Under the pieces are notes generated by a model. It saw nothing but the letters and a program-made list of their open reading frames with translations, made no database searches and had not been told where the DNA came from. From Enterobacteriaceae bacterium UBA7338 (GTDB taxonomy: Bacteria; Pseudomonadota; Gammaproteobacteria; Enterobacterales; Enterobacteriaceae): a DNA stretch of 64,000 bases. Positions 24,104 through 33,028 of this stretch are shown piece by piece. Numbering within the stretch: the stretch's first letter is position 1; every line of letters begins with the position of its first letter. Made by a program: the position numbers and the translations under genes. The DNA is taken from assembly GCA_002480085.1 (NCBI GenBank), contig DKPJ01000010.1:1-64000 (forward strand). The letters are read 5' to 3'.

Positions 24104-24402
24104 TGGCTCTCCTGACGCTTTATTTCACCGGCATCGCACTCGGTTTTCACCCGTTTGGCGCATCGGCGAGAAATTGATTAAAACCGACGTAATGTCTTTA
24201 TTGCAAAAGTCTACGTGGTGGAAGGCGTAATGCAACCTTAAGATTGTAACTATAACAATACTTTGCAATACATCTCCACTGGTAGCAGCATGGTAAAACC
24301 GATAATGTCCAACTCCAGAATAGCTTTTAAATATCAATCATTTATCGAATGAATGCATGATTTTTTATGCATCCATTCCAGATATCTTTTACTGGAGTCG
24401 TT
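24104..24402. promoter_or_regulatory. 299-bp divergent promoter region with an inverted repeat
   Basis: No gene is seen here. The most marked element is an imperfect inverted repeat, GAATGAATGCAT (24347-24358) and ATGCATCCATTC (24367-24378), 11 of 12 bases paired around an AT-rich loop. It lies 24 bp before the methyltransferase start, a suitable MarR operator or leader hairpin. The rest is AT-rich and should hold both promoters. Confidence 0.5.
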
Positions 24403-25125
24403 ATGGGTCAGGATAAGGTGTTTGCTCTGGAGAAGAGCGCGGAAGATTTTCGTTTTGATAGCCAGGTCGCAGGTGTTTTTGACGACATGGTTGACCGCTC
24501 GGTGCCCTTCTACCAGGAGATCCAGCGCATGGTTGGCGAACTGGCGGCGGATTACGCCACCGAGGGGAGCCAGCTTTACGATCTCGGGTGTGCCACCGGT
24601 ACAACGTTAGCCCTGCTGGATGGCGTGCTGCCGCAGAACGTCGCTTTTACCGGCATCGACAATTCGCCAGAGATGCTGGAGAAGTGCCGGAGCAAATTTA
24701 CCCAGCTGCACTCGGCCCGCGAGACGCGTTTTCTCTGTCAGGATCTCAAAGAGAAGCTGACGTTTGATAACGCCTCAGTGGTAGCCATGATCCTGACGCT
24801 GATGTTTGTCCGCCCAATGCACCGCCGGGAGCTGCTGGTCTCTATCTACGAGGGGCTAAACCCAGGCGGGGCGCTGATTCTGGTGGAGAAGGTGGTCTGC
24901 GAGTCGCCGGATCTGAACAGGCGCTTTATCAAGTACTACTACGATATGAAGCGCCGCCACGGCTATAGCGAGCTGGAGATCAGCCAGAAGCGTGAGGCGC
25001 TGGAGAACGTGCTGATCCCCTACAGCGAAGGCGAAAACCGGCAGATGCTTAGCGATATCGGCTTTCATAGCGTAGAGGTCTTCTTCCGCTGGTATAACTT
25101 CTGTGCAATGGTGGCCATCAAATGA
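24403..25125 (+). CDS. CmoA-like SAM-binding protein (carboxy-SAM synthase paralogue)
   Basis: 240 residues from the ATG at 24403 (GGAG six bases upstream). Class I methyltransferase fold: SAM loop LYDLGCATGTTLALL near residue 58, acidic loop GIDNSPEMLEKCR near 84, and a motif identical to E. coli CmoA, GYSELEISQKR (187-197). In CmoA the SQKR arginine is, to my recollection, the residue that binds the carboxylate of carboxy-SAM; it is Arg197 here. True cmoA is paired with cmoB, which is absent, so this is a paralogue. Its stop overlaps the next gene by 4 bp, giving a two-gene operon with a membrane methyltransferase-like protein. Confidence 0.8.
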   Translation: MGQDKVFALEKSAEDFRFDSQVAGVFDDMVDRSVPFYQEIQRMVGELAADYATEGSQLYDLGCATGTTLALLDGVLPQNVAFTGIDNSPEMLEKCRSKFTQLHSARETRFLCQDLKEKLTFDNASVVAMILTLMFVRPMHRRELLVSIYEGLNPGGALILVEKVVCESPDLNRRFIKYYYDMKRRHGYSELEISQKREALENVLIPYSEGENRQMLSDIGFHSVEVFFRWYNFCAMVAIK

Positions 25126-25823
25126 TAATCGCCATCGGCAACTTTCTTTTTCGTACCCGCAATGCGCTCTTCCCGTTGCTCTATCTGACGTTGTTTCTTG
25201 GTCACCAGCAGGTCAGCGAGGCCGCCGTTGCCATGCTGGTCGCGGGTGGGGTTATCGCTCTGCTTGGACAGGCGATTCGCATTCTGACCGTGGGGCTGGA
25301 CTATATCGTGCGCGGTGGCCGCCAGCGCAAGGTTTATGCCGACAGTCTGGTGCAGACCGGGCTGTTTGCCCACTGTCGCAATCCGCTCTATCTTGGCAAC
25401 CTGCTGATGATTATCGGCTTCGGCGTTGCCGCCAATAATCCCTGGTATCTCGGGATTGCGATGCCGCTCTTCTTCTTCGGCTACGCCTGCATTATTGCCG
25501 CAGAGGAGCACTACCTGCTGGGGCGATTTGGCGAGCGCTACCGGCACTACTGCGCGCAGACCCCGCGCCTGCTGCCGCGCCTGGCGGGGCTGGGAGAGAC
25601 GCTGCGAACCTTTGCCTTTAACTGGCGGCGGGTCATAGTGAAAGAGTACACCACCTTGTGCATGACCCTGCTGGTGCTGGTCCTGCTGGCCTCCAGAGTG
25701 TTCAACACCGATGCCGCAGACTGGTTGCTCTCCGGCGGCCTGATCCTGCTGATCCTGCTCGCCTGCCTCGCGGTGCGGATGCTGAAAAAATCGGGTCGGC
25801 TCAACGCCGGTCCGGCACGCTAA
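25122..25823 (+). CDS. ICMT/PEMT-like membrane methyltransferase
   Basis: 233 residues with several predicted membrane helices (about 10-60, 90-127 and 175-220). It carries the isoprenylcysteine carboxyl methyltransferase/phospholipid methyltransferase signature: HCRNPLYLGNLL (84-95), then AAEEHYLLGRFGERYRHYC (126-144), which forms the SAM pocket in this family. Bacterial members modify lipids or small hydrophobic substrates; the substrate here is unknown. ATGA overlap with the CmoA-like gene indicates translational coupling and joint function. Two extra C-terminal helices go beyond the minimal domain. Confidence 0.8.
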   Translation: MIIAIGNFLFRTRNALFPLLYLTLFLGHQQVSEAAVAMLVAGGVIALLGQAIRILTVGLDYIVRGGRQRKVYADSLVQTGLFAHCRNPLYLGNLLMIIGFGVAANNPWYLGIAMPLFFFGYACIIAAEEHYLLGRFGERYRHYCAQTPRLLPRLAGLGETLRTFAFNWRRVIVKEYTTLCMTLLVLVLLASRVFNTDAADWLLSGGLILLILLACLAVRMLKKSGRLNAGPAR

Positions 25824-25955
25824 TGCCCCCTTTCTCTCCCCGTATTAATGTCCCCTGCTCAATAGCGTATGCAAAAAGCAGGGGTAATCCCTTTTTCACC
25901 GCCTACTATTATTTAGCGCACGTATAAAAACAACGCTATAGATGTGGAGGCAATT

Positions 25956-26627
25956 ATGAGCAATCAGAGCAATGAAGCGGACAGAGGGCCGTATGATTTC
26001 AGCGTGACCCGTCGGGTGCTGATCAAGGCCAGCGCCGCGTCTGCGGCGGCGGCGGCTATTTCACCTGGCGTTGCGCTCAGCGCCGGGGAGCCGCCGGTGA
26101 CGCCACCGCCTGAAACGATGCCGGTCTCGTTTAAGGTCAACGGTGAAGTACGTCAGCTGGAGCTGGATACGCGCACCACCCTGCTGGACGCCCTGCGTGA
26201 ACATCTGCACCTCACCGGCAGCAAAAAAGGGTGCGATCACGGCCAGTGCGGAGCCTGTACCGTTATCGTTGACGGTCGCCGGCTCAACGCCTGTCTGACC
26301 CTCGCCGTCATGCACCAGGATGCCGAGATCACCACCATTGAGGGACTGGGCACCCCGGATAACCTGCACCCGATGCAGGCCGCCTTTGTGAAACACGATG
26401 GCTTTCAGTGCGGCTACTGCACGCCGGGGCAGATCTGCTCCTCGGTGGCGGTACTGAAAGAGATTGAGGCGGGCATTCCCAGCCACGTCACGTTGGATCT
26501 GGTCTCTACGCCGCAGGCAACGCCGGAGGAGATCCGCGAGCGGATGAGCGGTAATATCTGCCGCTGCGGGGCCTATGCCAATATCCTCGCCGCCATTGAT
26601 GACGCTGCCGGAGGCCTGAAATCATGA
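25956..26627 (+). CDS. paoA: aldehyde oxidoreductase, 2Fe-2S subunit
   Basis: Small iron-sulfur subunit of the periplasmic aldehyde oxidoreductase PaoABC, which detoxifies aromatic aldehydes in E. coli. 223 residues from the ATG at 25956 (GGAGG upstream). A twin-arginine signal is visible (VTRRVLIKASAASAAAAA, about 17-34), so the folded complex is exported by Tat. Two [2Fe-2S] clusters are ligated by CDHGQCGACTV...C and CGYC...CRC. It overlaps paoB by 4 bp. Very close to E. coli YagT. Confidence 0.96.
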   Translation: MSNQSNEADRGPYDFSVTRRVLIKASAASAAAAAISPGVALSAGEPPVTPPPETMPVSFKVNGEVRQLELDTRTTLLDALREHLHLTGSKKGCDHGQCGACTVIVDGRRLNACLTLAVMHQDAEITTIEGLGTPDNLHPMQAAFVKHDGFQCGYCTPGQICSSVAVLKEIEAGIPSHVTLDLVSTPQATPEEIRERMSGNICRCGAYANILAAIDDAAGGLKS

Positions 26628-27574
26628 AGGCCTTTACCTATGAACGCGTCAATACGCCAGCCGAAGCGGCAGCCAGCGCCGGGCGCACGCCCCACGCTAA
26701 ATTTATCGCAGGCGGTACCAACCTGCTCGATCTGATGAAGCTGGAGATTGAAGCCCCGCTGCACCTTATCGATATTAACAGCCTGGCGCTGGATAAGATC
26801 GAGCCAACCGCCGACGGCGGCCTGCGCATCGGCGCGCTGGTGCGCAATACCGATCTGGCTGCCGATGAGCGTGTGCGCCGCGACTACGCCGTACTCTCCC
26901 GGGCGCTGCTGGCCGGGGCTTCCGGGCAGCTGCGTAACCAGGCCACGACGGCGGGCAATCTGCTCCAGCGTACCCGCTGCCCCTACTTCTACGACACCAA
27001 CCAGCCCTGCAATAAACGCCTCCCCGGCAGCGGCTGCGCGGCGCTGGAGGGGTTCAGCCGCCAGCTTGCGGTAGTAGGCACCAGCAGAGCCTGCATCGCT
27101 ACCCATCCCAGCGACATGGCCGTCGCCATGCGGCTGCTCGACGCGGTGGTAGAGACGGTGCGCCCGGATGGCCAGACGCGGGCGATCCCGATCGCTCAAT
27201 TCTACCGTGCGCCGGGCAATACGCCGCATATCGAAACGAACCTTGCTCCCGGAGAGCTGATTACCGCCGTGATCCTGCCGCCGCCGCTGGGCGGAACCCA
27301 TATCTACCGTAAGGTCAGGGATCGCGCCTCCTACGCCTTCGCGCTGGTCTCCGTCGCCGCCATCGTGCAGCAGGACGGCAGCGGCCGGGTGGCGCTGGGC
27401 GGTGTAGCACACCAGCCCTGGCGGCGGGACGATGCCGATGCGGCGATGGCTCAGGGGGCGCAGGCGGTCTATGACCGACTGTTTGCCGAGGCCCAGCCAA
27501 CCCATGAAAACGCGTTTAAATTAACCCTGGCGAAGCGCACTATCGCCTCGGTGCTGGCAGAAGCGAGGGCATAA
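26624..27574 (+). CDS. paoB: aldehyde oxidoreductase, FAD-binding subunit
   Basis: 316 residues, FAD_binding_5 and CO-dehydrogenase flavoprotein C-terminal domains, collinear with E. coli YagS/PaoB. The FAD-binding motif is AKFIAGGTNLLDLMKLE near residue 25. The additional [4Fe-4S] cluster typical of PaoB is supported by cysteines in CPYFYDTNQPCNKRLPGSGC (about 122-141). It transfers electrons from the molybdenum centre to the acceptor. It has no signal peptide and is expected to be exported with PaoA by hitch-hiking. Confidence 0.95.
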   Translation: MKAFTYERVNTPAEAAASAGRTPHAKFIAGGTNLLDLMKLEIEAPLHLIDINSLALDKIEPTADGGLRIGALVRNTDLAADERVRRDYAVLSRALLAGASGQLRNQATTAGNLLQRTRCPYFYDTNQPCNKRLPGSGCAALEGFSRQLAVVGTSRACIATHPSDMAVAMRLLDAVVETVRPDGQTRAIPIAQFYRAPGNTPHIETNLAPGELITAVILPPPLGGTHIYRKVRDRASYAFALVSVAAIVQQDGSGRVALGGVAHQPWRRDDADAAMAQGAQAVYDRLFAEAQPTHENAFKLTLAKRTIASVLAEARA

Positions 27575-27578
27575 AACG

Positions 27579-29777
27579 ATGAAATTTGATAATCCCGCCA
27601 CGGAAAACCCTATCGACCGCATGAAGGTGGTTGGCCGTCCGCACGATCGCATCGATGGCCCCCTGAAAACCACCGGCACCGCGCACTACGCCTACGAGTG
27701 GCATGACAAAGCGCCCAACGCCGCCTACGGCTACGTAGTCGGGGCGGGGATCGCGAAGGGGCGAATTAGCAGCATCAATATTCAGGCAGCCCGCAGCGCG
27801 CCCGGCGTTCTGGCGGTGGTCACCGCCGACAACGCGGGAAAACTGGGTAAAGGCGAGAAAAATACCGCCATCCTGCTCGGCGGCCCGGCGATCCAGCACT
27901 ATCACCAGGCGATTGCCGTTGTAGTGGCAGAGACCTTTGAGCAGGCGCGGGCGGCGGCGGCGCTAATCGAGGTGGATTACCAGCGGGATCGGGGCGAATA
28001 CGATTTAGCCGAAGTGAAACCCAGCGTGACCGCGCCGCAGGAGGATCAGCCCGACAGCGTCACCGGCGATTTTGCTACCGCCTTCGCCTCTTCTCCGGTC
28101 AAGCTTGACGCAACCTATACCACGCCGGATCAGAGCCATATGGCGATGGAGCCGCACGCCTCTATGGCGGTTTGGGAGGGCGATAAGCTTACCGTCTGGA
28201 CCTCTAATCAGATGGTTGACTGGTGCCGCTCCGACCTTGCGTTAACGTTGAACATTCCCAAAGAGAACATCCGCGTGCTGTCGCCCTACATTGGCGGCGG
28301 CTTTGGCGGCAAGCTGTTCGTGCGTAGCGATGCCCTGCTGGCCGCGCTGGGCGCTCGGGCGGCGAAGCGTCCGGTGAAGGTGATGCTCTCCCGACCGCTG
28401 ATCCCCAACAACACCACCCACCGTCCGGCCACTATTCAGCAGGTACGCATCGGCACCGACGAGGCCGGGCATATTACCGCCATCGCCCATGAGAGCTGGT
28501 CCGGTAACCTGCCCGAAGGCGAGCCGGAGACCGCCGTGCAGCAGACGAACTTTCTCTATGCCGGGGCGAATCGCCACACCGGGCTACGGCTGGCGGAGCT
28601 GGATCTGCCGGAGGGCAATGCCATGCGCGCGCCGGGGGAAGCGCCAGGGATGATGGTTCTTGAGATCGCCATCGATGAGATTGCCGAGAAGGCAGGCGTC
28701 GATCCGGTAGAGTTCCGCATCCTCAACGACACCCAGGTCGATCCCACTCACCCGGATCGCCCCTTCTCCCGCCGCCAGCTGGTGGAGTGCCTGCGTACCG
28801 GCGCTGAGCACTTTGGCTGGCAGCGCCGCAACCCGACGCCGGGCCAGATCCGCGATGGCCGCTGGCTGGTAGGCATGGGCGTCGCCGCCGGTTTCCGTAA
28901 TAACCTGGTGATGACCTCCGGGGCGCGGGTGCACCTCGATGCCCAGGGCATTCTCACCGTCGAGACCGACATGACCGATATCGGCACCGGCAGCTACACC
29001 ATCATTGCCCAGACGGCAGCCGAGATGCTGGGCCTGCCGCTGGAAAAGGTGGTGGTGCAGCTGGGGGATTCAACCTTCCCGGTCTCTGCCGGATCGGGCG
29101 GCCAGTGGGGTGCCAACAGCTCCACGGCGGGGGTGTACGCGGCCTGCGTTAAGCTGCGCGAGGCGGTGGCAAACAAGCTGGGATTCGATCCGCAAAACGC
29201 GGTCTTTACCGATGGCAGGGTCATCGTGGACGGGCGCAGCGCCCCGCTCGCCGACGCCGCCGCAGCCGGGACGCTGACGGCTGAAGACACCATCGAGTTT
29301 GCCGAGCTACAGGAGAAGTATCAGCAGTCCACCTTTGCCGGGCACTTTGTTGAGGTCGGGGTGGATATGGCTACCGGTGAGGTGCGGGTGCGCCGGATGC
29401 TGGCCGTCTGCGCCGCCGGGCGGATCCTCAACCCGAAAACGGCGCGCAGCCAGGTTATCGGGGCAATGACTATGGGTCTTGGCGCGGCGCTGATGGAGGA
29501 GCTGGCGGTGGACACCCGGCTGGGCTACTTCGTCAATCACGATCTCGCCGCCTACGAGGTGCCGGTTCATGCCGATATCCCCGTCCAGGAGGTGATCTTC
29601 CTTGACGATACCGATCCCGTCTCCTCGCCGATGAAGGCCAAAGGGGTCGGCGAGCTGGGGCTGTGCGGGGTAAGCGCCGCCGTTGCCAATGCGATCTATA
29701 ACGCTACCGGCGTACGGGTGCGCGACTACCCTATTACGCTCGACAAGCTGCTGAGCGGCCTGCCGGAAGCCATATAG
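27579..29777 (+). CDS. paoC: aldehyde oxidoreductase, molybdenum-binding subunit
   Basis: Catalytic subunit of PaoABC, xanthine-oxidase family, which binds molybdopterin cytosine dinucleotide. 732 residues, same as E. coli YagR/PaoC. Cofactor-binding segments include YIGGGFGGKLFVRSDA near residue 240 and GSGGQWGANSSTAG near 505. The base catalyst is Glu692 in KGVGELGLCG, at the same position as in E. coli. It lies 4 bp after paoB and 9 bp before paoD. Confidence 0.96.
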   Translation: MKFDNPATENPIDRMKVVGRPHDRIDGPLKTTGTAHYAYEWHDKAPNAAYGYVVGAGIAKGRISSINIQAARSAPGVLAVVTADNAGKLGKGEKNTAILLGGPAIQHYHQAIAVVVAETFEQARAAAALIEVDYQRDRGEYDLAEVKPSVTAPQEDQPDSVTGDFATAFASSPVKLDATYTTPDQSHMAMEPHASMAVWEGDKLTVWTSNQMVDWCRSDLALTLNIPKENIRVLSPYIGGGFGGKLFVRSDALLAALGARAAKRPVKVMLSRPLIPNNTTHRPATIQQVRIGTDEAGHITAIAHESWSGNLPEGEPETAVQQTNFLYAGANRHTGLRLAELDLPEGNAMRAPGEAPGMMVLEIAIDEIAEKAGVDPVEFRILNDTQVDPTHPDRPFSRRQLVECLRTGAEHFGWQRRNPTPGQIRDGRWLVGMGVAAGFRNNLVMTSGARVHLDAQGILTVETDMTDIGTGSYTIIAQTAAEMLGLPLEKVVVQLGDSTFPVSAGSGGQWGANSSTAGVYAACVKLREAVANKLGFDPQNAVFTDGRVIVDGRSAPLADAAAAGTLTAEDTIEFAELQEKYQQSTFAGHFVEVGVDMATGEVRVRRMLAVCAAGRILNPKTARSQVIGAMTMGLGAALMEELAVDTRLGYFVNHDLAAYEVPVHADIPVQEVIFLDDTDPVSSPMKAKGVGELGLCGVSAAVANAIYNATGVRVRDYPITLDKLLSGLPEAI

Positions 29778-29786
29778 GAGACCGCT

Positions 29787-30731
29787 GTGGTGCCACACTC
29801 TGCTCAACTATTAACCGAGAGCGAACCCGCTGCGACGCCGCAGCGGGCATTTTTAACTGACGACAGCGTGGCGGTGCTGCGCTTCGCGGCCCAGGCGCTG
29901 GCCGCAGGCATGGATGCGGCGCTGATCGTTCTGACCGAGATCCGCGGCGGCGCGGCGCGTCCCTTAGGAGCGCAGATGGCCGTACGCGAGGATGGCCTCT
30001 ACTGCGGCTTCGTCTCCGGCGGCTGCGTTGAGGCCGCTGCCGCGTGGGAAGGGCTGGAGGCGATCAGATCCGGCATGGATCGAACGGTCATCTACGGGGA
30101 GGGATCGCCGTGGTTTGATATTGTCCTGCCCTGCGGGGGCGGGATTACCCTCAGTATCCACCCGCTCCGCTCGGCGCGCCCTCTGCTAACGGTGCTGGCG
30201 GCGCTGGAGCGACGTCACTCTACGGCGCTTCGCTACCTCCCCGGTTCGCAAACGCTGCATGTCGGCACGCCTGAAGGCGAGACCGGCTGGAAGGAGGATG
30301 CGTTTGTCGTTCATTACCGCCCCACAACGCGGGTGATTATCTTTGGCCGCTCGGTGGAAGCCGACATGACGGCTAAACTGGCCGACGCCGCGGGCTACGA
30401 TGTTCACATTGACGACGGCTCCCGGCTGCGAACCACATCAGCTCTGATCGATGCTGACACGGCGGTGATCCTTCTCTGGCACGATCTTGACCGGGAGCTA
30501 CCCCTGTTAAGCGCAGCCCTCGCCGCCGCGCCCTTTTACATCGGCGCGCTGGGCAGCCGCCGTACCCATGAGAAACGGGTGCGCGCCCTGGCCGAGCGCG
30601 GGTATCATCCCGACGAGATCGCACGGATCAAAGCGCCAATCGGTATCTTTCCCCAGGCGCGGGATGCCAGCTCGCTGGCGCTGTCGATACTGGCAGACGT
30701 GGCGGCGGCGCGCAGCCGGAAGGCTGAGTGA
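29787..30731 (+). CDS. paoD: XdhC-family molybdenum cofactor insertion chaperone
   Basis: Binds MCD cofactor, promotes its sulfuration and inserts it into PaoC. 314 residues with an N-terminal XdhC/CoxI domain (EIRGGAARPLGAQMAVREDG, GFVSGGCVE near residue 75) and a C-terminal Rossmann domain (VIIFGRSVEADMTAKLA near 185, IGALGSRRTHEKR near 252). Start is GTG at 29787 behind ATAGGAG; a second in-frame GTG follows directly. The stop overlaps the next gene as TGATG. Confidence 0.92.
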   Translation: MVPHSAQLLTESEPAATPQRAFLTDDSVAVLRFAAQALAAGMDAALIVLTEIRGGAARPLGAQMAVREDGLYCGFVSGGCVEAAAAWEGLEAIRSGMDRTVIYGEGSPWFDIVLPCGGGITLSIHPLRSARPLLTVLAALERRHSTALRYLPGSQTLHVGTPEGETGWKEDAFVVHYRPTTRVIIFGRSVEADMTAKLADAAGYDVHIDDGSRLRTTSALIDADTAVILLWHDLDRELPLLSAALAAAPFYIGALGSRRTHEKRVRALAERGYHPDEIARIKAPIGIFPQARDASSLALSILADVAAARSRKAE

Positions 30732-31285
30732 TGGCCGCTCTGCCTGTCGTCATTGTGCTTGCCGCCGGACGGGGCGAGCGCTTTATCGCCTCCGGGGCGA
30801 CAACCCACAAGCTCGATACCCTGCTCAACGGCGTGACGGTGCTCAATCACACCCTGGCGACGGTGAACGCCTCTGGCCTGCCGTGGCATCTTGTGCGGCC
30901 GGAGGGCGGCACCGGCGGCATGGGAGAGTCCATTGCGATGGGGGTGCAGGCCACGTCAGAGGCGGCAGGCTGGCTGATCCTGCCCGGCGATCTGCCGCTG
31001 GTCCGGGCCGCAACGCTCCAGCGCGTTGCACAGGCGCTAACGGCACAGACCGTCGTCATGCCCCGCTTTCAACAGCATGCGGGCCATCCGGTAGGCTTTG
31101 GACGCCGCTATTTTCATGCCCTGGCTGCGCTGGTGGGCGACGTTGGCGCAGCGGCGGTTGTGCGGGAAGCCAGGGCCAGCGGCAACGTACAGGATCTGCC
31201 CGTCAACGACCACGGTATTATGCGTGATATCGATACGCTGGCCGATCTTGATTTGGCACAAGGTTTACTCTTTACCCACCTTTGA
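30731..31285 (+). CDS. MocA-like molybdenum cofactor cytidylyltransferase
   Basis: 184 residues, MobA-like NTP-transferase family. It has the nucleotide-binding signature VIVLAAGRGERF at the N-terminus, with a lysine in HKLDTLLNGVTVL. The acidic GDLPLV motif near residue 82 binds Mg-NTP, and GHPVGF near 120 is typical of MocA proteins. MocA attaches CMP to molybdopterin to form MCD, the cofactor of PaoC. Its start overlaps paoD, so cofactor synthesis, insertion and enzyme are encoded together. In E. coli mocA is elsewhere, so this may be a dedicated or duplicate copy. Confidence 0.85.
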   Translation: MAALPVVIVLAAGRGERFIASGATTHKLDTLLNGVTVLNHTLATVNASGLPWHLVRPEGGTGGMGESIAMGVQATSEAAGWLILPGDLPLVRAATLQRVAQALTAQTVVMPRFQQHAGHPVGFGRRYFHALAALVGDVGAAAVVREARASGNVQDLPVNDHGIMRDIDTLADLDLAQGLLFTHL

Positions 31286-31495
31286 AAATATATCCGCATG
31301 TGGGATGAACCAGGGCAAAAATTGTTTTAATAAGAATATACGCAAGCCAAGGTAATATTTAACAATCCCTTCCCAGCAGAAGGCGATTGAATTGTTATAA
31401 ACTCAATGTAGAATCATCAGACTATGCTTAAGCTGTATTAATCCTTTAGTAGTCAGCGGCGGTCGGGTTTAATCATTTTTTCAGGGAAAGTTATA

Positions 31496-31990
31496 ATGAA
31501 ATTGCGAGGCCTGTTACTTCTCTTTATGGTCACTATCGTTGTTGGCTGTAAGGCACCCCCGCCGGCAATGACGGACGATACGCTGGTGACCAGCCAGGTC
31601 AACGGCATTACGCTGACGCACCGCTATGCGGTTTCGCCACCTGCTACCTTTAAGCCGGTTAACGAAGCCTACCGGGCGCTCTACCCCGGCTCCATTCTCA
31701 GCACCCCCTCCTACGGCGGAAAAGTGCTCGGCCAGCTGACAAATGGCCAAACCTATACCGTTCTCGGCGAGGTGGATGACGCCTGGCTGGCCATTGCCGA
31801 AGAGGATGATGAGCAGCTGATTGGTTACGTGCCGCCGCGCGCGCTGGTAAAAAGCGCCCTCTACGCGCAGACGTTGAAGAACGATCGCCCCCGGCCTAAA
31901 CGCGCCGCGAAGAAAACCACCTGCGTGGCGGTGGACGACAGCAGCAAGGCCTGTCAAAAAGGTGACAGCGGTACCTGGATTATTGATTAA
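31496..31990 (+). CDS. SH3-domain lipoprotein
   Basis: 164 residues. The signal peptide ends in a lipobox VVGC (VTIVVGCKAPPP, Cys about 18), so the mature protein is a lipoprotein; Lys at +2 favours outer-membrane sorting. A bacterial SH3-like domain lies at about 60-120 (YPGSILSTPSYGGKVLGQLT, YTVLGEVDDAWLAIAEE, IGYVPPRALVKS). The tail contains RPRPKRAAKK and two cysteines (TTCVAVDDSSKACQ) that may form a disulfide. It is the first of three closely spaced genes that appear to form one envelope-spanning unit. Confidence 0.8.
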   Translation: MKLRGLLLLFMVTIVVGCKAPPPAMTDDTLVTSQVNGITLTHRYAVSPPATFKPVNEAYRALYPGSILSTPSYGGKVLGQLTNGQTYTVLGEVDDAWLAIAEEDDEQLIGYVPPRALVKSALYAQTLKNDRPRPKRAAKKTTCVAVDDSSKACQKGDSGTWIID

Positions 31991-32014
31991 TTACTCTGGC
32001 TAACAAGGAATTTT

Positions 32015-32974
32015 ATGAAAGTCTGGCTTTCGGGTTTGGCGTTGCTTTTAGCATCCACAACCGTGTCGGCAGGGAATTATCGTATTGCCCAATCCCCCTC
32101 TCAGAAGCTGGATGTCTGGATAGACAACGTTAATGATAAATCACCGCAAAGCTGGTGCTCCGCAAGATTACCGCTGCGCATCGTTGCCAGCGGTGATAAA
32201 ACGCCCTCGATTCTGACCACCTTTATGCCACGCCTCGGCGCGCTGCTGGAGAGCCAGTGCAGCACCATCGGCCAGGTAAACTGGCAGATGGTCGATCCGG
32301 AAGGCGAACTGCTCGCCGAAGGCGTTGCCACCAAAGAGAGCGAATGGGCCGTCGTTATTACGCCGCGGGCGGCCCAACCTGCCGCGCAGGCCACTCAGGC
32401 CCCGCAGCCCTCTCCGGCTGCCGACCGTACGCCGTGGCTTGAGTTTACCTTGCAGGATGGCTGTCACCTGCGCACCTTCTGGCAGGGTGACGCCAGCGCC
32501 TCGGCGCTGTTTATTCCGGCGAAAGCCAACGGCAAATGCGAGCGCGGCGGCTGGCTTAACGGGCGCAGCGAGGTGATCCAGCGCGGCAGCCAGGGTGAGA
32601 AGCGCTCAACCATGACCTTTGTGCACGGTTTCCCGGTCAGCGGCCTGAGCGATAAAGCCAATGCCGATAGCCTGCTGATCACCAGCGTCAACAATGAGCG
32701 CATGGTCGTCAGCGACAGCCAGGCTCCCCAGAGCTGGCTGATCCTGCCCTACGATCCGCAGCTCAACGGCTGGAAAAACAGCGGTACGGTGGCGGTAGAG
32801 GTGTCGCGGGATCAGGCGCTGGACGATACCCGACTACAGACGCGGCTCAACGAGGTGCGGAAAGCGTGGTCCGCCTGGCTGGAGCCGGGCACCAGCCTGA
32901 CGCTGCTGCTGATTGATAATCTGCACCCGCAGTTGCGGGATCCGGCAGCCGGTGCCTGGCGCACGCAAAAGTGA
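32015..32974 (+). CDS. predicted periplasmic protein of unknown function
   Basis: 319 residues with a clear Sec signal peptide (VWLSGLALLLASTTVSA, cleavage about residue 19). Two regions are separated by an Ala/Pro/Gln linker (AAQPAAQATQAPQPSP near 130). The N-terminal part has a conserved-looking SWCSARLPLRI and SQCSTIG cysteine pair. The C-terminal part contains CHLRTFW and KCERGGWL, again a Cys pair, so two disulfides are plausible. I do not recognise the family. It lies 24 bp after the SH3 lipoprotein gene and 54 bp before the pseudokinase gene. Confidence 0.75.
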   Translation: MKVWLSGLALLLASTTVSAGNYRIAQSPSQKLDVWIDNVNDKSPQSWCSARLPLRIVASGDKTPSILTTFMPRLGALLESQCSTIGQVNWQMVDPEGELLAEGVATKESEWAVVITPRAAQPAAQATQAPQPSPAADRTPWLEFTLQDGCHLRTFWQGDASASALFIPAKANGKCERGGWLNGRSEVIQRGSQGEKRSTMTFVHGFPVSGLSDKANADSLLITSVNNERMVVSDSQAPQSWLILPYDPQLNGWKNSGTVAVEVSRDQALDDTRLQTRLNEVRKAWSAWLEPGTSLTLLLIDNLHPQLRDPAAGAWRTQK

Positions 32975-33028
32975 TCCTGAAATACCTATTCTGAATAGCC
33001 GCCAGCTTTGAACAGAGATCCTCATATA

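Noticed and set aside
24403..25125. Genuine cmoA
   Set aside because: The usual partner cmoB is not adjacent, the protein is coupled to a membrane methyltransferase instead, and overall similarity to E. coli CmoA is moderate. A paralogue is the better description.
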